Assembly: GCA_036346225.1 (NCBI GenBank) | Contig: JARFIW010000968.1 | Span: 1,240,001 to 1,304,000 of the forward strand | Direction: 5' to 3' | DNA length: 64,000 nucleotides | Source of the DNA: Platerodrilus igneus | Lineage: Eukaryota > Arthropoda > Insecta > Coleoptera > Lycidae | In this document: in pieces, positions 1-11,318 of the stretch | Layout: the number at the start of each line of letters is the position of its first letter | Numbering within the stretch: the stretch's first letter is position 1 | The notes under the pieces: model-generated | The model's database searches: none | The model's input: only the letters and a program-made list of their open reading frames with translations | What the model was told of the DNA's origin: nothing | Position numbers and translations under genes: made by a program

Positions 1-616
1 CAAGCATAGGTCCTTGTAAAGAACTTTTTCGTGATGTGGAATAGTTACACAAATTGCTCGAAAGCGACATTTCTTAGTATGCGATAGCAAATGGTTTTTA
101 GAGTACTTTTTCGTAATGCAGCATAATCACACAAATTCGTTAGTATGCGCCTGCAAATGCACTTGTAAATGACTTTTGTGATGCGATATAAAAACACAAG
201 TTGCACGAGAATGCACGTTCGTTAGTATGCGAGCGCATGTGGATTCTTAACCTACTTTTGGAAGGGGCTGAATAATTACAAATAATATACGTGAATAGGC
301 GTGCGTTAGTGTGGGACTGCATAAGTATTCTCAACTTTCTTTTATAAAATGCAGCATAATTACACAAATTAGATTGGAATAGCAGTTCGTTAGTATGTGA
401 GGACATATGAACTTGATGGAACCTTTACAAGAAGTAGAATAATTATACAAATCGCATGAGATTGGATGTTCTTTAGTACACGGCAAATCGAGGTGCGTTA
501 GAATGGGACCGCGTATGAATTTTTAAGTTACTTTTATTAAATGTAGAATAGTTACACAAACTGCACAGAATAGTCAGTCAGTCGACAGTATATGAAGACA
601 TCTGGACACTTTCACT
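1..616 (-). pseudogene. C2H2 zinc-finger array remnant
   Basis: On the minus strand a module recurs about every 84 bp. It encodes a C-x2-C ... H-x3-H finger followed by a linker like SHTNERAFSCNLC. The best-preserved finger (about 505-570) reads CSLCNYSTFNKSNLKIH and then TRSH, with all four zinc ligands. The other fingers have lost ligands (Cys to Tyr or Ser, His to Leu) or carry frameshifts, for example near 395-410. About seven finger remnants are visible and the array runs off the left edge. Poly-C2H2 proteins are normally DNA-binding nuclear regulators; this copy cannot encode one without interruption. It could be a dead paralog, or part of a lineage-expanded insect family with NYS-type fingers. 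Finger identity is certain; which gene it came from is not. Confidence 0.75.
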
Positions 617-1090
617 TAACCAAAATATTTAAGGTATTGGTATATAATTTCAAGTGTGGATAATTCTCACATTTTTCTTGATTTTAATATAAGAAGGTGT
701 TGTAGACTATAGAATGTTTCTATTTACATGTTAGTTATTTAAGAACGACTTAAAATGACATTAGATGAAAATTTAACCTCACATTGCTCGTTGCATTTGC
801 TTATTAGAACGTGCACTTCGCATTTTAGTTAACTAACCTATAAACGGTATGAAAATTGGAATGAACTGATTCTTATATTGAAATAATGAATTAAGAATTA
901 ATTGCAGAGGTAAATTATTTATAAACGTTCTGAATGCTGGTTAATTAGTTTTATATAATTATAGTTTTTGCAGGGATTATGAACTAGAAAGCGATTTTTT
1001 AATCAAGTTCTATTGTAGTAGAGTGGAAAATGCGAATCTGATTTTTCAGTAGAATTGTTGTATAAGTCTCGAAGAAAACTGAATAGAACA
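617..1090. other. No recognisable feature
   Basis: AT-rich sequence between the zinc-finger remnant and the LINE. No coding frame, repeat or RNA gene is visible to me. Confidence 0.5.
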
Positions 1091-1856
1091 AAGCTGTGTT
1101 GAAGAGACTGTACGTTGCCCACGGGATGCTCAATCGTTGGGTTTGTAGATGATACACTTTTAATTGTCAGATGGCGATTACTAATGGATATGCGCACAAA
1201 GCTGAACGAGGCGCTTAATAAGTTACACGAATGGTCGCAGCAGGCAATGTTAAAATTTAACACGTTGAAATCAGAGGCGCTTTATTACGGGACGAAACCT
1301 GGACAGCGACCCCTATAAACTAGAGTTAGGAGGGGATAAAATTCCGTTTAAGGATGCTATCACATATCTCGGTGTCAAGATCGACAATAAATTAAATTCG
1401 AAACCGCACGTACAGTGCGTAAAAAGTAAGGGCAACGAAATATCAAATAAAATGGTGGCGGTGGCGAAAATAAATTGGGGTTTCAGGGGCTAATCGCTTA
1501 GGACAGTTTACGCCGGAGCAATAGAGCCGGCGATGCTGTACGCAGCATCTCTTTGGGGGGGAGTGTTGTAAAGTAAGGGAAACTCGACAGTTGACGAGCG
1601 TGCAACGCATAACCGCGATCAACGCGGCGAGGGCGTACAGGACCACCTCCATGGAGGCGGTCCTGGTGATCAATAAGACTCTCCCTATCAAAAATGTTGT
1701 TAGGGAGATCAGGGATAGGAGGTTAGTTAATACAGGGAAAGGACAGGAAATTATAGAGAGTATGAATCTTGCAAATAGAGAAGCTGGGAGGAAAATTGTC
1801 GTGCAGAGTTAGGGCACCTGGCCGATGTTAGAGGTATCGAATTTGTCGAAGGTGAT

Positions 1857-2305
1857 GGGGACGCGGTAGGGATCAGGATTTACACGGACGGTTCGCGTAT
1901 GGATGATGGTCAAGCAGGTGCGGCATTTGTCGTATATAATGAGCAAAGGGAAGTGTTTCGGTTTCAGACCAAACTCACGAACGGGAGCACTATCTTCCAG
2001 TGCAAATTGGTAACCATACCAGAGGCTATCGATTACGTAATAAATCATACGGGCAGAGACGAGTATTATTTAATCAGTAATAGTAATTCGGCGCTGACGG
2101 CTTTAACGAATATGAACGTCTCGACAGACCTCCAAGCGGACGTCTGGAGGATAGCGCATACGGCGCTCGAGTTCCGACGTTTAAAGTTCTGTTGGGTTAG
2201 GTTGCACGATGGTAACATAGGAAACAATAGGGCTGATGAATTAGCTAAAGACGCCGCGACGGGCGACTTTCGGATATCATATTCTACCGAGGTCTCTAAT
2301 TAAAA
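1857..2305 (+). pseudogene. RNase H domain of the LINE, catalytic site degraded
   Basis: The domain starts with IYTDGSRMDDGQAGAAFVVY, which keeps the first catalytic Asp. The strand that normally carries the catalytic Glu reads FQCKLVTIPEAI, so Lys replaces Glu. The ISDSxSAL block reads ISNSNSAL, so Asn replaces Asp. The last block reads HDGNIGNNRADELAKDAA with the usual Glu changed to Asn. The open frame from about 1857 to 2303 (roughly 149 codons) is intact, so the domain is readable but should be inactive. Known role of the family: removal of the RNA strand after reverse transcription. Confidence 0.75.
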
Positions 2306-2823
2306 GAAAGCTGCGCGATAAGTCAATCCGACAATGGGAAGAGAGGTGGAACAACGCTGCTAGGGGCAGGTTGACCAACAAATTCATACAGAGCATAGAA
2401 GCTAGACGTAAGATCTAGGTGAAACTCGATCATAAAGTGGTGCAACTGTTAACAGGGCACGGCGCCTTGAAAGCATATTTACAAAGGTTCGGTTTAACCG
2501 ATTACGACCGCTGCGAATGCGGTGAGGGCGCAGAAAGTGCAAAGTACGTGCTCTTCGACTGCCCACTCAAGGCGGCAAATTGAGGGTCAGATGATATGAA
2601 ATTAGCTGTTGCAGGGCTAGCATGGCCCAAGAGTCTAGAGGAGGTCGGAGAAGTGGCTAACCAGAAGGCGTTCTGGACAGCCTTCAAAGAATTTTCAGGA
2701 AGGGTCGCGAGATTGGACAATGATAACCGCGCGTAAATCGGAGGGTGAGGGCTGGGGAGGATTAAAAAGTTTAGATTTGACTTGGCATGAGAAATGGACA
2801 TGAGCATGGTATAACCAAAACCT

Positions 2824-2897
2824 GTATAAAAAATAAATAAAAAATAATAAAAAAATAAGAAAAAAATAAAAAATTAAAAAATAAAATTAATTAATTA
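2824..2897 (+). repeat. A-rich 3' tail of the LINE
   Basis: About 75 bp of A runs broken by T (AAATAAATAAAAAATAAT pattern) directly after the LINE 3' end, as expected of a degraded poly(A) tail on the plus strand. Confidence 0.7.
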
Positions 2898-2981
2898 TGA
2901 TTATATCCAAAATCTAATATGCACGACAAACCCACACACCACTAAAACAATCACTGTTAAACCTTAAACTCGCGGAATATC

Positions 2982-4092
2982 GGGAATAAATCAAAACAAG
3001 TAAATAATAACAAACTAAATCAAAAGCCCTCATTAATTTAAATCAGCAGATAAATAAAGAAAATAAAATAGAGTGAAACCGCGCATTCCCCCTGGACTTT
3101 AAAGTGATAGTGTTTGTGACTTTCCGGAACGTTTAGTGCATACCCACCAGGACTTTAGCAGTGCATACCCATCTTCCCTTAGCTGTAAGATATTAATAGA
3201 CGTAAGAAGCCGACCAGATCTTCGGATACTGGAGAAATTATTATCGAGGTAAGAAGAAAAATTGTGGCGGCTGCACTCGCATAAGCATTGATTTGTATTA
3301 ATAAGTAGATTTGAAATAATTGAATGAGCAGGTTTTTGTCAGTAATGGCGCTAGCCGACATAATGCTTATGCGGGTGCACCTGATAAATTGGGCAATGCT
3401 TTTTGTTTTTTTTGTGCACTGCTATATGCTTAATTCTTATTAGATATCTATTTACATAAATATATTTATTTTGCATTTATTTTTGGAGCTAGATTTGTTT
3501 TGTCTGACGTTCTGCCGCCATTTTTGGTGGCGGCATTTTTATAGGAACGAAGATTGTAATTGTGAAGAATGTAATTATAATATAAATCAGTTAGGGAATG
3601 GTAGGGAAAGCTAGGGATGGATTTAGGCTAAAGATAGAATAAATTACCTAGATCAGGGAGTACGAATTTGCAAATTTATAGAGCAGGCAAAATAGCTGGA
3701 TTCACTATTAAAATATTTGGTTATGGCTTAGAAATTTGAATTCATTTTTAGTATTAGTTAGCTAGATTTGGATAGTTTTAAGACGACCTTTTAAGTCGCA
3801 CCGGTAACCAGAGCTGGCGACTGCTATCCGGTACTACGGATCCCTCCCATTTTATTTTTGCGTGCGTCTTGTTGAACGGACACACTCCAAATTAACGCTA
3901 GGGATACCATTATTCAAACCCTATTTTTAGTTTTTGTTTTAGTTTGTTAGATTTTTATTTAGGTTTGATTAATTTTGAAGTTAGATTAGATCTGAAGCAC
4001 GTTTATATTATCGCGTTTAAACCAAATGAAGTACCTTCGAGTGGAGCATTGTGGACGTGGCCACAAGTATAGCGTCCCTTATTCAAATTATA
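2982..4092 (+). repeat. 1.1 kb noncoding interspersed repeat, copy 1
   Basis: The whole block matches the reverse complement of 51162-52268 from end to end. Shared landmarks are the A-rich start, GTTTAGTGCATACCCACCAG, the block AGCTGTAAGATAT, a CTGCTATCCGGTA block near 3825, and the end TATAGCGTCCCTTATTCAAA. The two copies have almost the same length, so both look full-length rather than randomly truncated. No long frame is shared, so I call it noncoding. Near its 3' end (about 4030-4060) it carries the same 30-bp module as the tail of the SINE copies. It could be a solo LTR, but no TG...CA ends or short target duplication is seen here. A non-autonomous element moved by a LINE fits copy 2 better. 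Confidence 0.7.
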
Positions 4093-4242
4093 ATGTAGTA
4101 CCCAATAGTATAGGTTTCTTGAGATTTATGGATAGCCTCTTAAACTGTGCCTTTGCTTTAATCTACCTTGCAATTGTTTTGATTAATCTTGGTTAGAGCA
4201 CCAAACAGATACCACAGTTAGGTGTAACTTTTCTCACATCCT

Positions 4243-4518
4243 TCCCTACATTTGTTTACTAATGCTTCACCGAAAAATACTACCTTGGCCAGGAAGCAAT
4301 TTTGTTTAACTAAAAATTTTCACGAACCTTTGATATTTCAAGCAAGGCAGGGATCTTTAACGTGGGTGACAACATCCGCACACAGGACCTGCATTTTGCC
4401 TTTCATCCAAATGAAGACGTATATTTGTGGAAAATGCTAGGGCGGTCTGTGTCAAGAATCGAACCCGGCACCTTGGAATCAGTAGCCACACGCGAATCAA
4501 CTAAGCCACGGAGTCACC
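4243..4518 (-). mobile_element. tRNA-derived SINE, copy a
   Basis: In minus orientation it begins with a degraded tRNA-like head (about 4440-4518) holding a B-box-like GGTTCGATTC, continues through the conserved AAAATGTT...TCATTTGG body, and ends with the GGTAGTATTTTTCGGTGAAG tail. It is flanked by near-perfect 12-bp direct repeats TTCTCACATCCT at 4231-4242 and 4519-4530, the expected target duplication of LINE-mediated insertion. Related copies are at 11.8-12.6, 35.7 and 54.1 kb. Confidence 0.8.
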
Positions 4519-4559
4519 TTCTCACATCCTCCTTAAAATATGTTTAAGTTTTGTTGCGC

Positions 4560-4990
4560 ACCCAACTAAACCTGTTATTCTTGGATGACAAAGATTCTCG
4601 CAAAGCTTGACTAGATTGTCTTTAGAGTCCAGGATAGCAGCTACGCGTGAAGCTGGTCTATAAATTATGGAAGTTCTAGATACCAACAAGGTATTTTATG
4701 GTTTGCTATCTTACTACTGTATTCTTTTCAAACATGAGACTGACAGATTTCTGATCGGTAATTAGCTTAAATGGCTTAGTTAATAGGGAGTGACGCCATA
4801 TGCGCAAGGATTTCACTGCGACGTAGGCTTTTTTCTCAACCGTTGAGTGTTACGTTCGGTATCTGATAATGTTCTTGTAAAGGACGAACTAGACGATCAA
4901 TCGTTGGAGCTATAGCGAACTTTGATGAATCTGTTTCAACGGTAAAGTGAAAGTTTTAATCAATAGCCTGAACTGCTGAATTAGCGATGT
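4560..4990 (-). pseudogene. Ty3/gypsy RNase H remnant
   Basis: The minus-strand translation contains FTVETDSSKFAIAPT near 4985-4940 (the FxxETDASxxAI start of gypsy RNase H) and, in another frame, KPFKLITDQKSVSLMFEKN near 4715-4775 (the LITDQKSxxxMF block). The intervening EKSLRRSEILAHMASL resembles the EKEAxAIVExxxxWR segment. Several stops and frameshifts make it non-functional. No LTRs are visible nearby, so it is an isolated pol fragment. It overlaps none of the other elements and sits between SINE copy a and the L1 LINE. Confidence 0.7.
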
Positions 4991-5814
4991 CCAGATTCAG
5001 TTGATTAAATGACATCGCTTCTTTACTAAGAGAACGTTTTCGATTTAATTAGAGGGCAGATATTTTAGAATATACGGCAACAAACATAAGGAGCAATGTG
5101 AAAATGCTCAACATTTTTAGTTATTTTTCTTTTCAAATCAATATATTGTCTGGCTTGGATCTAATCACTATAAACAAATTGCTCCAAAATAAAAACTATT
5201 CTGTTTCCTTAGATACCAATAAAAAGAATTGTTTATTATAAGCTTTATTATTGCTGAACTATGTCATTAAAAACATAACATTTTATTTTTTTTAGAATGT
5301 TTTGAGGAATATGTAATGAAATCAGCCTTTATCGTAATCTAAATGCTTACTTTGTTCTTGGTTGGATCTAGGTTGGTGAAAGTAGTTGGGAATTACGTTT
5401 GTCAAATGTAATTTGCATTAAGTTTCTAATTTTGATGTTTCAATTGCGAGCGGTTTACTATACAATAAAGAAACTCTATATGCCAAGCAGGGAAGTTTCT
5501 TTCTCAGTTGCTACCTCTCGGCAAAACTACACTTCGACTATATGTGGAAAATAATTTATCAGTTTTAATAAATTTATCCATTTCGAATACACCTGCACCT
5601 TGCCGAAGTTCTAGATTACTAGAACAGGTGAAATGGCTTGCGTGTTCTAATAAGCTAAAGAAACAAGCTACAGATCCAACCACAGTAGTAGGGTCGTTAG
5701 TGAGCAACCAGATTAAGACCGGTCCCCGAAAGAGGGCAGCGGCTCTCCGCGAGGGGACTACTTCAGAGGATATGCGATCGGAAAGCTCAGAATAAGAGTC
5801 GGGAAAATTTTGCG

Positions 5815-8585
5815 AGTCGGAGCGTAGAATGTGAGAAGAATGAAACAAGTAGGTAAACTAAAGAACCTGCAAACTGAAATGTATAGGTTAGCACTAAACA
5901 TACTAGGGCTAAGTGAAGTACGGTGGCCAGAGGCGGGGGATTTTTGTAGTGGAGACTTTGTAGCAATTTTATTTTCCACCTAATATATATCCGTATAATC
6001 AATCCTTTTATTAAATATTAAATAATGTAATACATTATAATGTTATCCAATCCACTTAATTTAATAACATCTATTGTCCAATAAAGAACTAGTATTTAGT
6101 TCATGTTAAAAGTTAAATTCTACGGTGACAATATATAAGCTCTTGTTTGGTATCCTTCCTAAAGCCTCCTCTACTCAGGAACCGCAAGGTAACGCTGTTA
6201 CCGGGCAGCGACAAGCTCGGCCCGCACTTCTAACACAGCTGGGGTTAAAGCAGGTCGAACGTTGTTCTTAGGAGCGATGTCCTTCATTGATTTTTGGTGT
6301 TGGAAGCATGCACGATGGAAGATTGCAAGTGTAAGCCATCTTCAAAAATTGTTTTGGATGGTCCATTTTTTTGTTGAAACCAGTCGTGAAGAACGATGAA
6401 GTTTTTGTTAAAAGACCGTTAGGAACATGTAACTTTGGGAATAATTTAATTTAAATTATATTGCAACGTAAATTATAAATAAGCAACTTTTCTGAATGGT
6501 ATTCATGCGAAATTGATGAAAACAATTCTATTCTTGTATAATATGGAATCACATATATAATTTATTCAAGTTAATTACAAACAACATTTGCTTTCTTGTG
6601 GTGTGAATTACTCCTTGAACATCTGTAAATTGAAACGCAGATAATGGAGGCCAAGTGACGTGTTCTTCAGAATGCAGCTGTTTGTTTAAAATGGAATATT
6701 CCGTTGTCAATACATACGTCAGCTTTCAAGCAAGTATTTAGGTGCAATTTGGAGTTCTGGTATGTACAAAAAATTATATTCGTATGTTGTTTGAACTGTC
6801 GACGTAGTAACGAGATAAATTTTATTTTAACTGACTTGTGTTAACTTTGAACAGGTCAAGGACAGACCTCAATTATATTTTTCGTAGTTATACGATATGA
6901 ATCTGTAATTTGTTCCTACATAATTCTTTTATTAACTCAATGAAACATCAGAAGATGTCACTACTAATTAGATAAAGTAAATTCTTATAACTTTGAACCT
7001 TTAGAAATTAAATTTCTACATTTGATATTTTATGAACAATTATCTGTAATTATCTACTGTAAAATTAAGGTAGATCTACCATAATTAATTTTTTTCTATA
7101 AATAAGCAATTTTATGCTTTGTCAATTTGTTATATAAACCTCATTAAATAGTAATTGGTACGGATATATTCAGTACCATTGTAATTAACTCTTTCTAATT
7201 TAAATTAACTTATAAAGGAAGACATATTTTTTGTAGAAAATTACTTTATTGGATACCAAAAAGAATAGATTCTTATTTTCGGACTAAAGACTATCTTTTA
7301 TTTAAGAGGAATGAAAGTCGATTCTGATTGTATTTAATTATTTTTGAGTTTGAATGCACAAACAGTGCTTTTCTTTGTTTAATTTGTTCACAGGTGCAAT
7401 GGAGGATTGCTAAGGTCAAGGTCGAGCCATAAGGTAAGATACTTCAAAGATTAGGTGGTCTTTAAAAATTATATAGCGGTTATAGGAGAAAGGTTTCCGC
7501 ATTAGCCTTGTACAAGGGACTTGTATTAGGTCTCCCCAGTATAAAAAAATACGGTGGCGCCTTATTTTTATTATTAGTGGTTGCAATTACACCCCGACCC
7601 ACAGCTCATTCTCTACCCAGAGCATATAGTTCGACTAGCCGCTATACCTTCGAGATTTCCTCAACATAGAGCCACCTTCCATCCGAACTTGCCGTGGGCT
7701 CCCTTTTAATTATCGGAAATTCTCTTTAAACTAAGTTTAAAAAATATTCGAGAAGGTTATAACTTTAAGGTAATTCATACAGGAGCAGAGAAAGAAAATT
7801 AGGGGGTGGAGATAGTTATGCGACAAAAGATAGGACACTGTGTGGAAAACTACTTACAAAAGAACGAAAGAGTACTCATGGTTAGATTAGAATATAAACC
7901 GGTAAACACAGTTATAATACAGGTATATATGCCCACCTCTAGCTACAGTGACGAAGAGGTAGAAACGATCTACAAAGGTATTGAAGATATACTAAGATAC
8001 GTAAAAGGACATGAAAATTTAATAATTACAGAGATTTTAATGCAATGGTAGGTAAGGGTAGGGAAGGAGCGGTAGTAGATTTATTTGGTTTAGGCACGAG
8101 AAACGACAGGGGAAATAGGCTGCTAGAATTTTGCGACAAGAACAATTTAATCATCACAAGCACAATATTTCAACATTATGCTAGAAGACGATATTCACGG
8201 AGGATGCTAGGAGATATAGAAAGTTATCAAATTCTCGTTAGACGACGGTTTAGGAATCAAGTAAAAGACTGTAGAAGCTACCCAGAAGCAGATATAAACA
8301 CTGTAAACGTTGTAACTATTGAAGGCTGCACTTAGATTTAAAAATTTGAAAAAAAGCAAGGGAAAAAGGCACTTCGATTTTGAGAATCTAAAAGCTAAAG
8401 ATATTCATGTAAGATTGGAAAAAAAGTCAAATGAATTGCTGAAAGATATCGGGAAAATATCTGATACTAAGGAAGTAGAAACAAAATGGAATAACATTAA
8501 ATCCAGGTTAGACATGGCGGCCAGAGATATTCTGGGGTATACACAAAAAGAAGATAAGGCACCATGGATAACAATGATATCCTGA
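5815..8585 (+). pseudogene. L1 endonuclease domain, split by element A
   Basis: The APE-type endonuclease begins with ILRVGA, a stop in place of Trp, then NVRRMKQVGKLKNLQ (from 5815). It includes LGLSEVRWPEAGDF, where the catalytic Glu after LGLS is kept. It resumes after the insertion at 7806 with VMRQKIGHCVENYLQKNE and VYMPTSSYSDEEVE. The GDFNA box is damaged near 8030-8050 by a frameshift, and the terminal SDH-type box is damaged near 8300 (TVNVVT in place of TDHNIV). The linker region continues to 8585. In RTE elements this domain nicks the target DNA that primes reverse transcription. Element A inserted inside the domain, so it is younger than L1. Confidence 0.75.
5959..7761 (+). mobile_element. 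TG...CA-type insertion, element A
   Basis: A 1803-bp block interrupts the L1 endonuclease. It begins TGTAGCAATTTTATTTT and is flanked by ACTT at 5955-5958 and 7762-7765. The uninterrupted LINE sequence is seen in L2 (GAGACTTCAGGG). Its 5' end matches element B (TGTAACAATTTTATTTC). It also shares a GC-rich block about 220-300 bp in and a GGTGGCGCC block near 7552 followed by CCCCGACCCACAGCTCAT. The end reads TATA instead of the expected CA. LTR-type ends and a 4-bp duplication suggest a solo LTR or LTR-derived non-autonomous element. No long open frame is seen. Confidence 0.7.
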
Positions 8586-8812
8586 ATTTAATAGAAGAAA
8601 GGCGAAAATACAAAAATAAATCAGACGTAACAGGAAAATACAAAGCCATAAAATGGAAATTATTCGCAAATCAGGAAAGCTAAAAAACAATGGAATAATA
8701 TAAAGTACAAAGAGGTACAAACTAAGATGGAAATAGGAAAAACAGTTGAAGCATATAAACTAATTAGAATCAATTTTAGGAATATAAAACCGTATAGCAA
8801 AAATATAAGGAC

Positions 8813-10256
8813 GTGGGAGGAAACGTCCTTATAGAAAATCTAGAGAAAGTGGGTAGATTTGAACAGGAACTAGACATTGAAAATCATGACATGGGATGTC
8901 CTATACTTAGAGATGAGGTTGAATTAGCATTAAAGGGATTTAAAAATGGTAAGGCGCCGGGTATAGATAAGGTGCAAGCAAAAACTCTAAAAGCCGCTGG
9001 ACAAGCAGTAACAAAACGTCTCTTCCAACTTGTAAGCCATATGTATGAGACAAGCGAGATACCCAAAGATTTCAAACGTAACATCATAGTAACTATACCA
9101 AAAAAGAAATGCGCAAATAAATGTGAAAATTTTCGAACAATAAGTTTGTACCAAGACGAAGCTGAAGAAATACTTGGACAAGATCAATTTGGATTTAGGC
9201 AAAACAAGGGAACACGGGAGGCTATTTTAGCTCTGAGGGTTATAATGGAGACAACAACAGAAAAAGAGGAAAGCGTGTATATAAGGTTTGTAGAACTGGA
9301 AAAAGCAATCGACAATGTAAAATAAGAAAAAATGTTCAAAATACTCAAAAAGATTGGAATGAGTTATTGGGATAGACGAATAGTACAAAACTTATGCAAA
9401 GAGCAAACAACAGTAATAGAATTATAGCAGGAACATAGAGAAGTAAACATTAGGAAAGGGGCGAAAGTGGGCTGTATTCTATCCCGATTAATTTTTAACT
9501 TGTACATTGAAGAGGCTATAAACTGTCAAATGCAGGAAGACATTTGGAATTACTATGCAGAGACCAAAAATTGATATGCTTAGATTTGCAGATGATATAC
9601 TGGTACTAGCATCTAGAAAGGAAGAGTTAGAAGTTGCTCTTAATGAAATGGAAACGGTTCGAACAGATTGATACGGTATGAAAATTAACAAAGGTAAACC
9701 TAAGGTAGTAGTATGCAAAGGAGGGGGAAAATAAATCGAAAACAAGAGTACAAATAGGTAACAAAAAACTTACAAGCCGTTAAGGATTTCTGCTACCTAG
9801 GAAGCCAAATAACGCAAGATGGGGAAGCGCAAAATATATAAAACAAAAATTAGCGCAAGATCGTGCTACATTTAACAAAAAAGAGCAACTACTATGTTCA
9901 AAGACAACAAACATAGGAACAAGGAAAGTTCGCTTAACGCATATGTGTGGAGCACAGCACTGTGCGGCTGTAAAGTCTGGACAGTAGGAGAAGCGGACAA
10001 GAAAAAGATAGAAGCCTTTGTAGCGTGGTGCTACAGACGTATGATTAAGATATCATAGACAGACAATAGTGCGGAATATATTAGAAGCAGAGATAGTAAA
10101 AAAGAGAAGAAGAGGCAGACCTAGGTTAGACTACTGCACACAGATATTAAAAGATGTACGCTGGAGGAATTTCAGGGAGATGTGTAGGCTAGCCCAGAAT
10201 AAAAAACAATGAAGGTACAAATCCAACCATTCCCAAGATGGATAAACTAATGACGA
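8813..10256 (+). pseudogene. L1 reverse transcriptase
   Basis: The best frame (8813-9325) covers the fingers (FKNGKAPGIDKVQAKTLKAA), DQFGFRQNKGTREAILAL and motif A. Motif A reads IRFVELEKAIDNV; L2 has GFVDLEKAFDNV, so the catalytic Asp is Glu here and Phe is Ile. Motif C is intact as LRFADDILVLAS near 9580-9615 in another frame. The YLGSQITQDG block is at about 9795-9825. The C-terminal RRGRPRLDYCTQ block follows near 10105-10145, and the frame ends near 10246. Stops at 9323 and 9426 and numerous indels make it a dead copy. A segment of the C-terminus present in L1b is deleted near 10065. Confidence 0.75.
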
Positions 10257-11318
10257 AGAAAGTAACTGTACTTAAACATGATGATTATTATAAGTAACTA
10301 CAAGAATTGGTTGGGCAATATTCTCGAATAATGTTAAGTGTGTGAAAGGATTTACTGGAAAATCATTATTTCGGCTAATGTCTAAGTGTTGGGGGATCTT
10401 GGTAGCCACAGGTTTGCTTAACCCCCTTCACTGAATCTCGGTGAAATAGGGCATAAAATTAGAAAACAATAGAAGGGGAACGAGCTGTATTCACATGCTG
10501 TGTGAGAATTTCAGGGAACTATGTATGCTAGCTCAGAATATAAATAAGTGCAGGTACGTGTCCAACCAGTTTTGAGACGGAAAACCTAGTGACGAAAAAA
10601 TAAGCGCAGATAAATCTGATGATTAGTATAAACAACTAGTTGTTGGTTGCAAAATATCTGCAACTAATGTTGACTGTGCGAAAAGATATATTGGAAAATA
10701 TATTAAATCGGTAAATGGCTAAGTGTTGGGGGAACTTGGCAGCCACAGGTGCTTACTTCCCTTCACAACCACTGAAGGTTGGAGAAATAGGGTATATAAT
10801 TGTAATACAATAGAAGGTGACCGAACGGCATCCAACAAGAAAGAACAGCGCCTATAAGGAAAGACAACAAACATAGAACAATAAGAAAATTTGTGAAAGC
10901 ATATGTGTGGAGCAAAGCACAGTATGCCTAATAATATACGGGCAGTCTGAATCGCAGACAGAAAAACGGTAGCAGCCTTTTGAAATGCTGTGCTTCAGAT
11001 GTATGAGGACGATAGCATGGACAGACAAAGATAATAACAAATAGGTTATAGAAATAGTAGGGGAACAAGGATATCTGGGGAAAAAGATAAGAGAAATAGA
11101 AGGGCAGAATACGTTTTAAGGGATTTTTGGGGAATAGTATGGGATATATTACAAGCAGAGATTGGAAAAAAGAGGTAGATGTTGACCTAGATAAGATAGT
11201 GATAGATGTAGACTGTGCAAATTTCAGGAAAATCTGTAGGTTAGTTCAGAATAGGAAACAATGATGGTACGCGTCTAACCAGTTCCAGGACTGAAGACCT
11301 AATGATGATGAGACAGAC
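10257..11318 (+). repeat. Tripartite 3' region of L1
   Basis: Three homologous units follow the RT. Each contains a block like GATGATTATTATAAGTAACT, then TAAGTGTTGGGGGATCTTGG and CAGCCACAGG, then a GAAATAGGG...ATAGAAGG block, then a degraded copy of the RT C-terminal tail (AGGGAACTATGTATGCTAGC and related). Block starts near 10276 and 10612 are about 340 bp apart. The third unit (about 10840-11310) is the most diverged, carries a longer RT C-terminal segment and ends in GATGATGA. The same order is seen in L2 and L4. Confidence 0.7.

Larger units (their letters stand above)
1091..2897 (+). mobile_element. 5'-truncated non-LTR retrotransposon with RNase H
   Basis: Translation in shifting frames gives the end of a reverse transcriptase (GFVDDTLLIV, the catalytic x-x-DD box, near 1140), a thumb region (ITYLGVKIDNKLN near 1360-1395), an RNase H domain (1857-2305), then a C-terminal Cys-rich knuckle (CECGEGAESAKYVLFDC near 2512-2565). 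An A-rich tail follows. This order occurs in RNase H-bearing LINEs of the I/LOA/R1 assemblage; I cannot fix the clade. The RT fingers and palm, the endonuclease and ORF1 are missing, as in 5' truncation during target-primed insertion. Stops (near 1317, 1491, 2418, 2580) and frameshifts show it is dead. Confidence 0.8.
5578..11318 (+). mobile_element. RTE-type LINE, copy L1 (interrupted)
   Basis: The 5' end (CCATTTCGAATACACC) matches the 5' end of L2 at 29361 in reverse. Order along the element: 5' UTR, apurinic-type endonuclease (from about 5810), insertion A at 5959-7761, rest of the endonuclease, reverse transcriptase (8813 to about 9990), RT C-terminus, then a tripartite 3' region ending in a GATGATG tail near 11310. 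Sequence signatures (AWNVRTMxQxGKLxNL, FADDxxVLAS, FCYLGSQITQDG) are those of the RTE group. Many stops and frameshifts. An 8-bp AATAAATT repeat at 5567-5574 and 13499-13506 may be the target duplication of the whole L1 plus L1b block. Confidence 0.85.

Noticed and set aside
3812..3830. TGGCGACTGC as a retroviral-type primer-binding site in the 1.1 kb repeat
   Set aside because: Copy 2 has TAGCGACTGC at the same place and there are no TG...CA LTR ends, so the match is probably chance.
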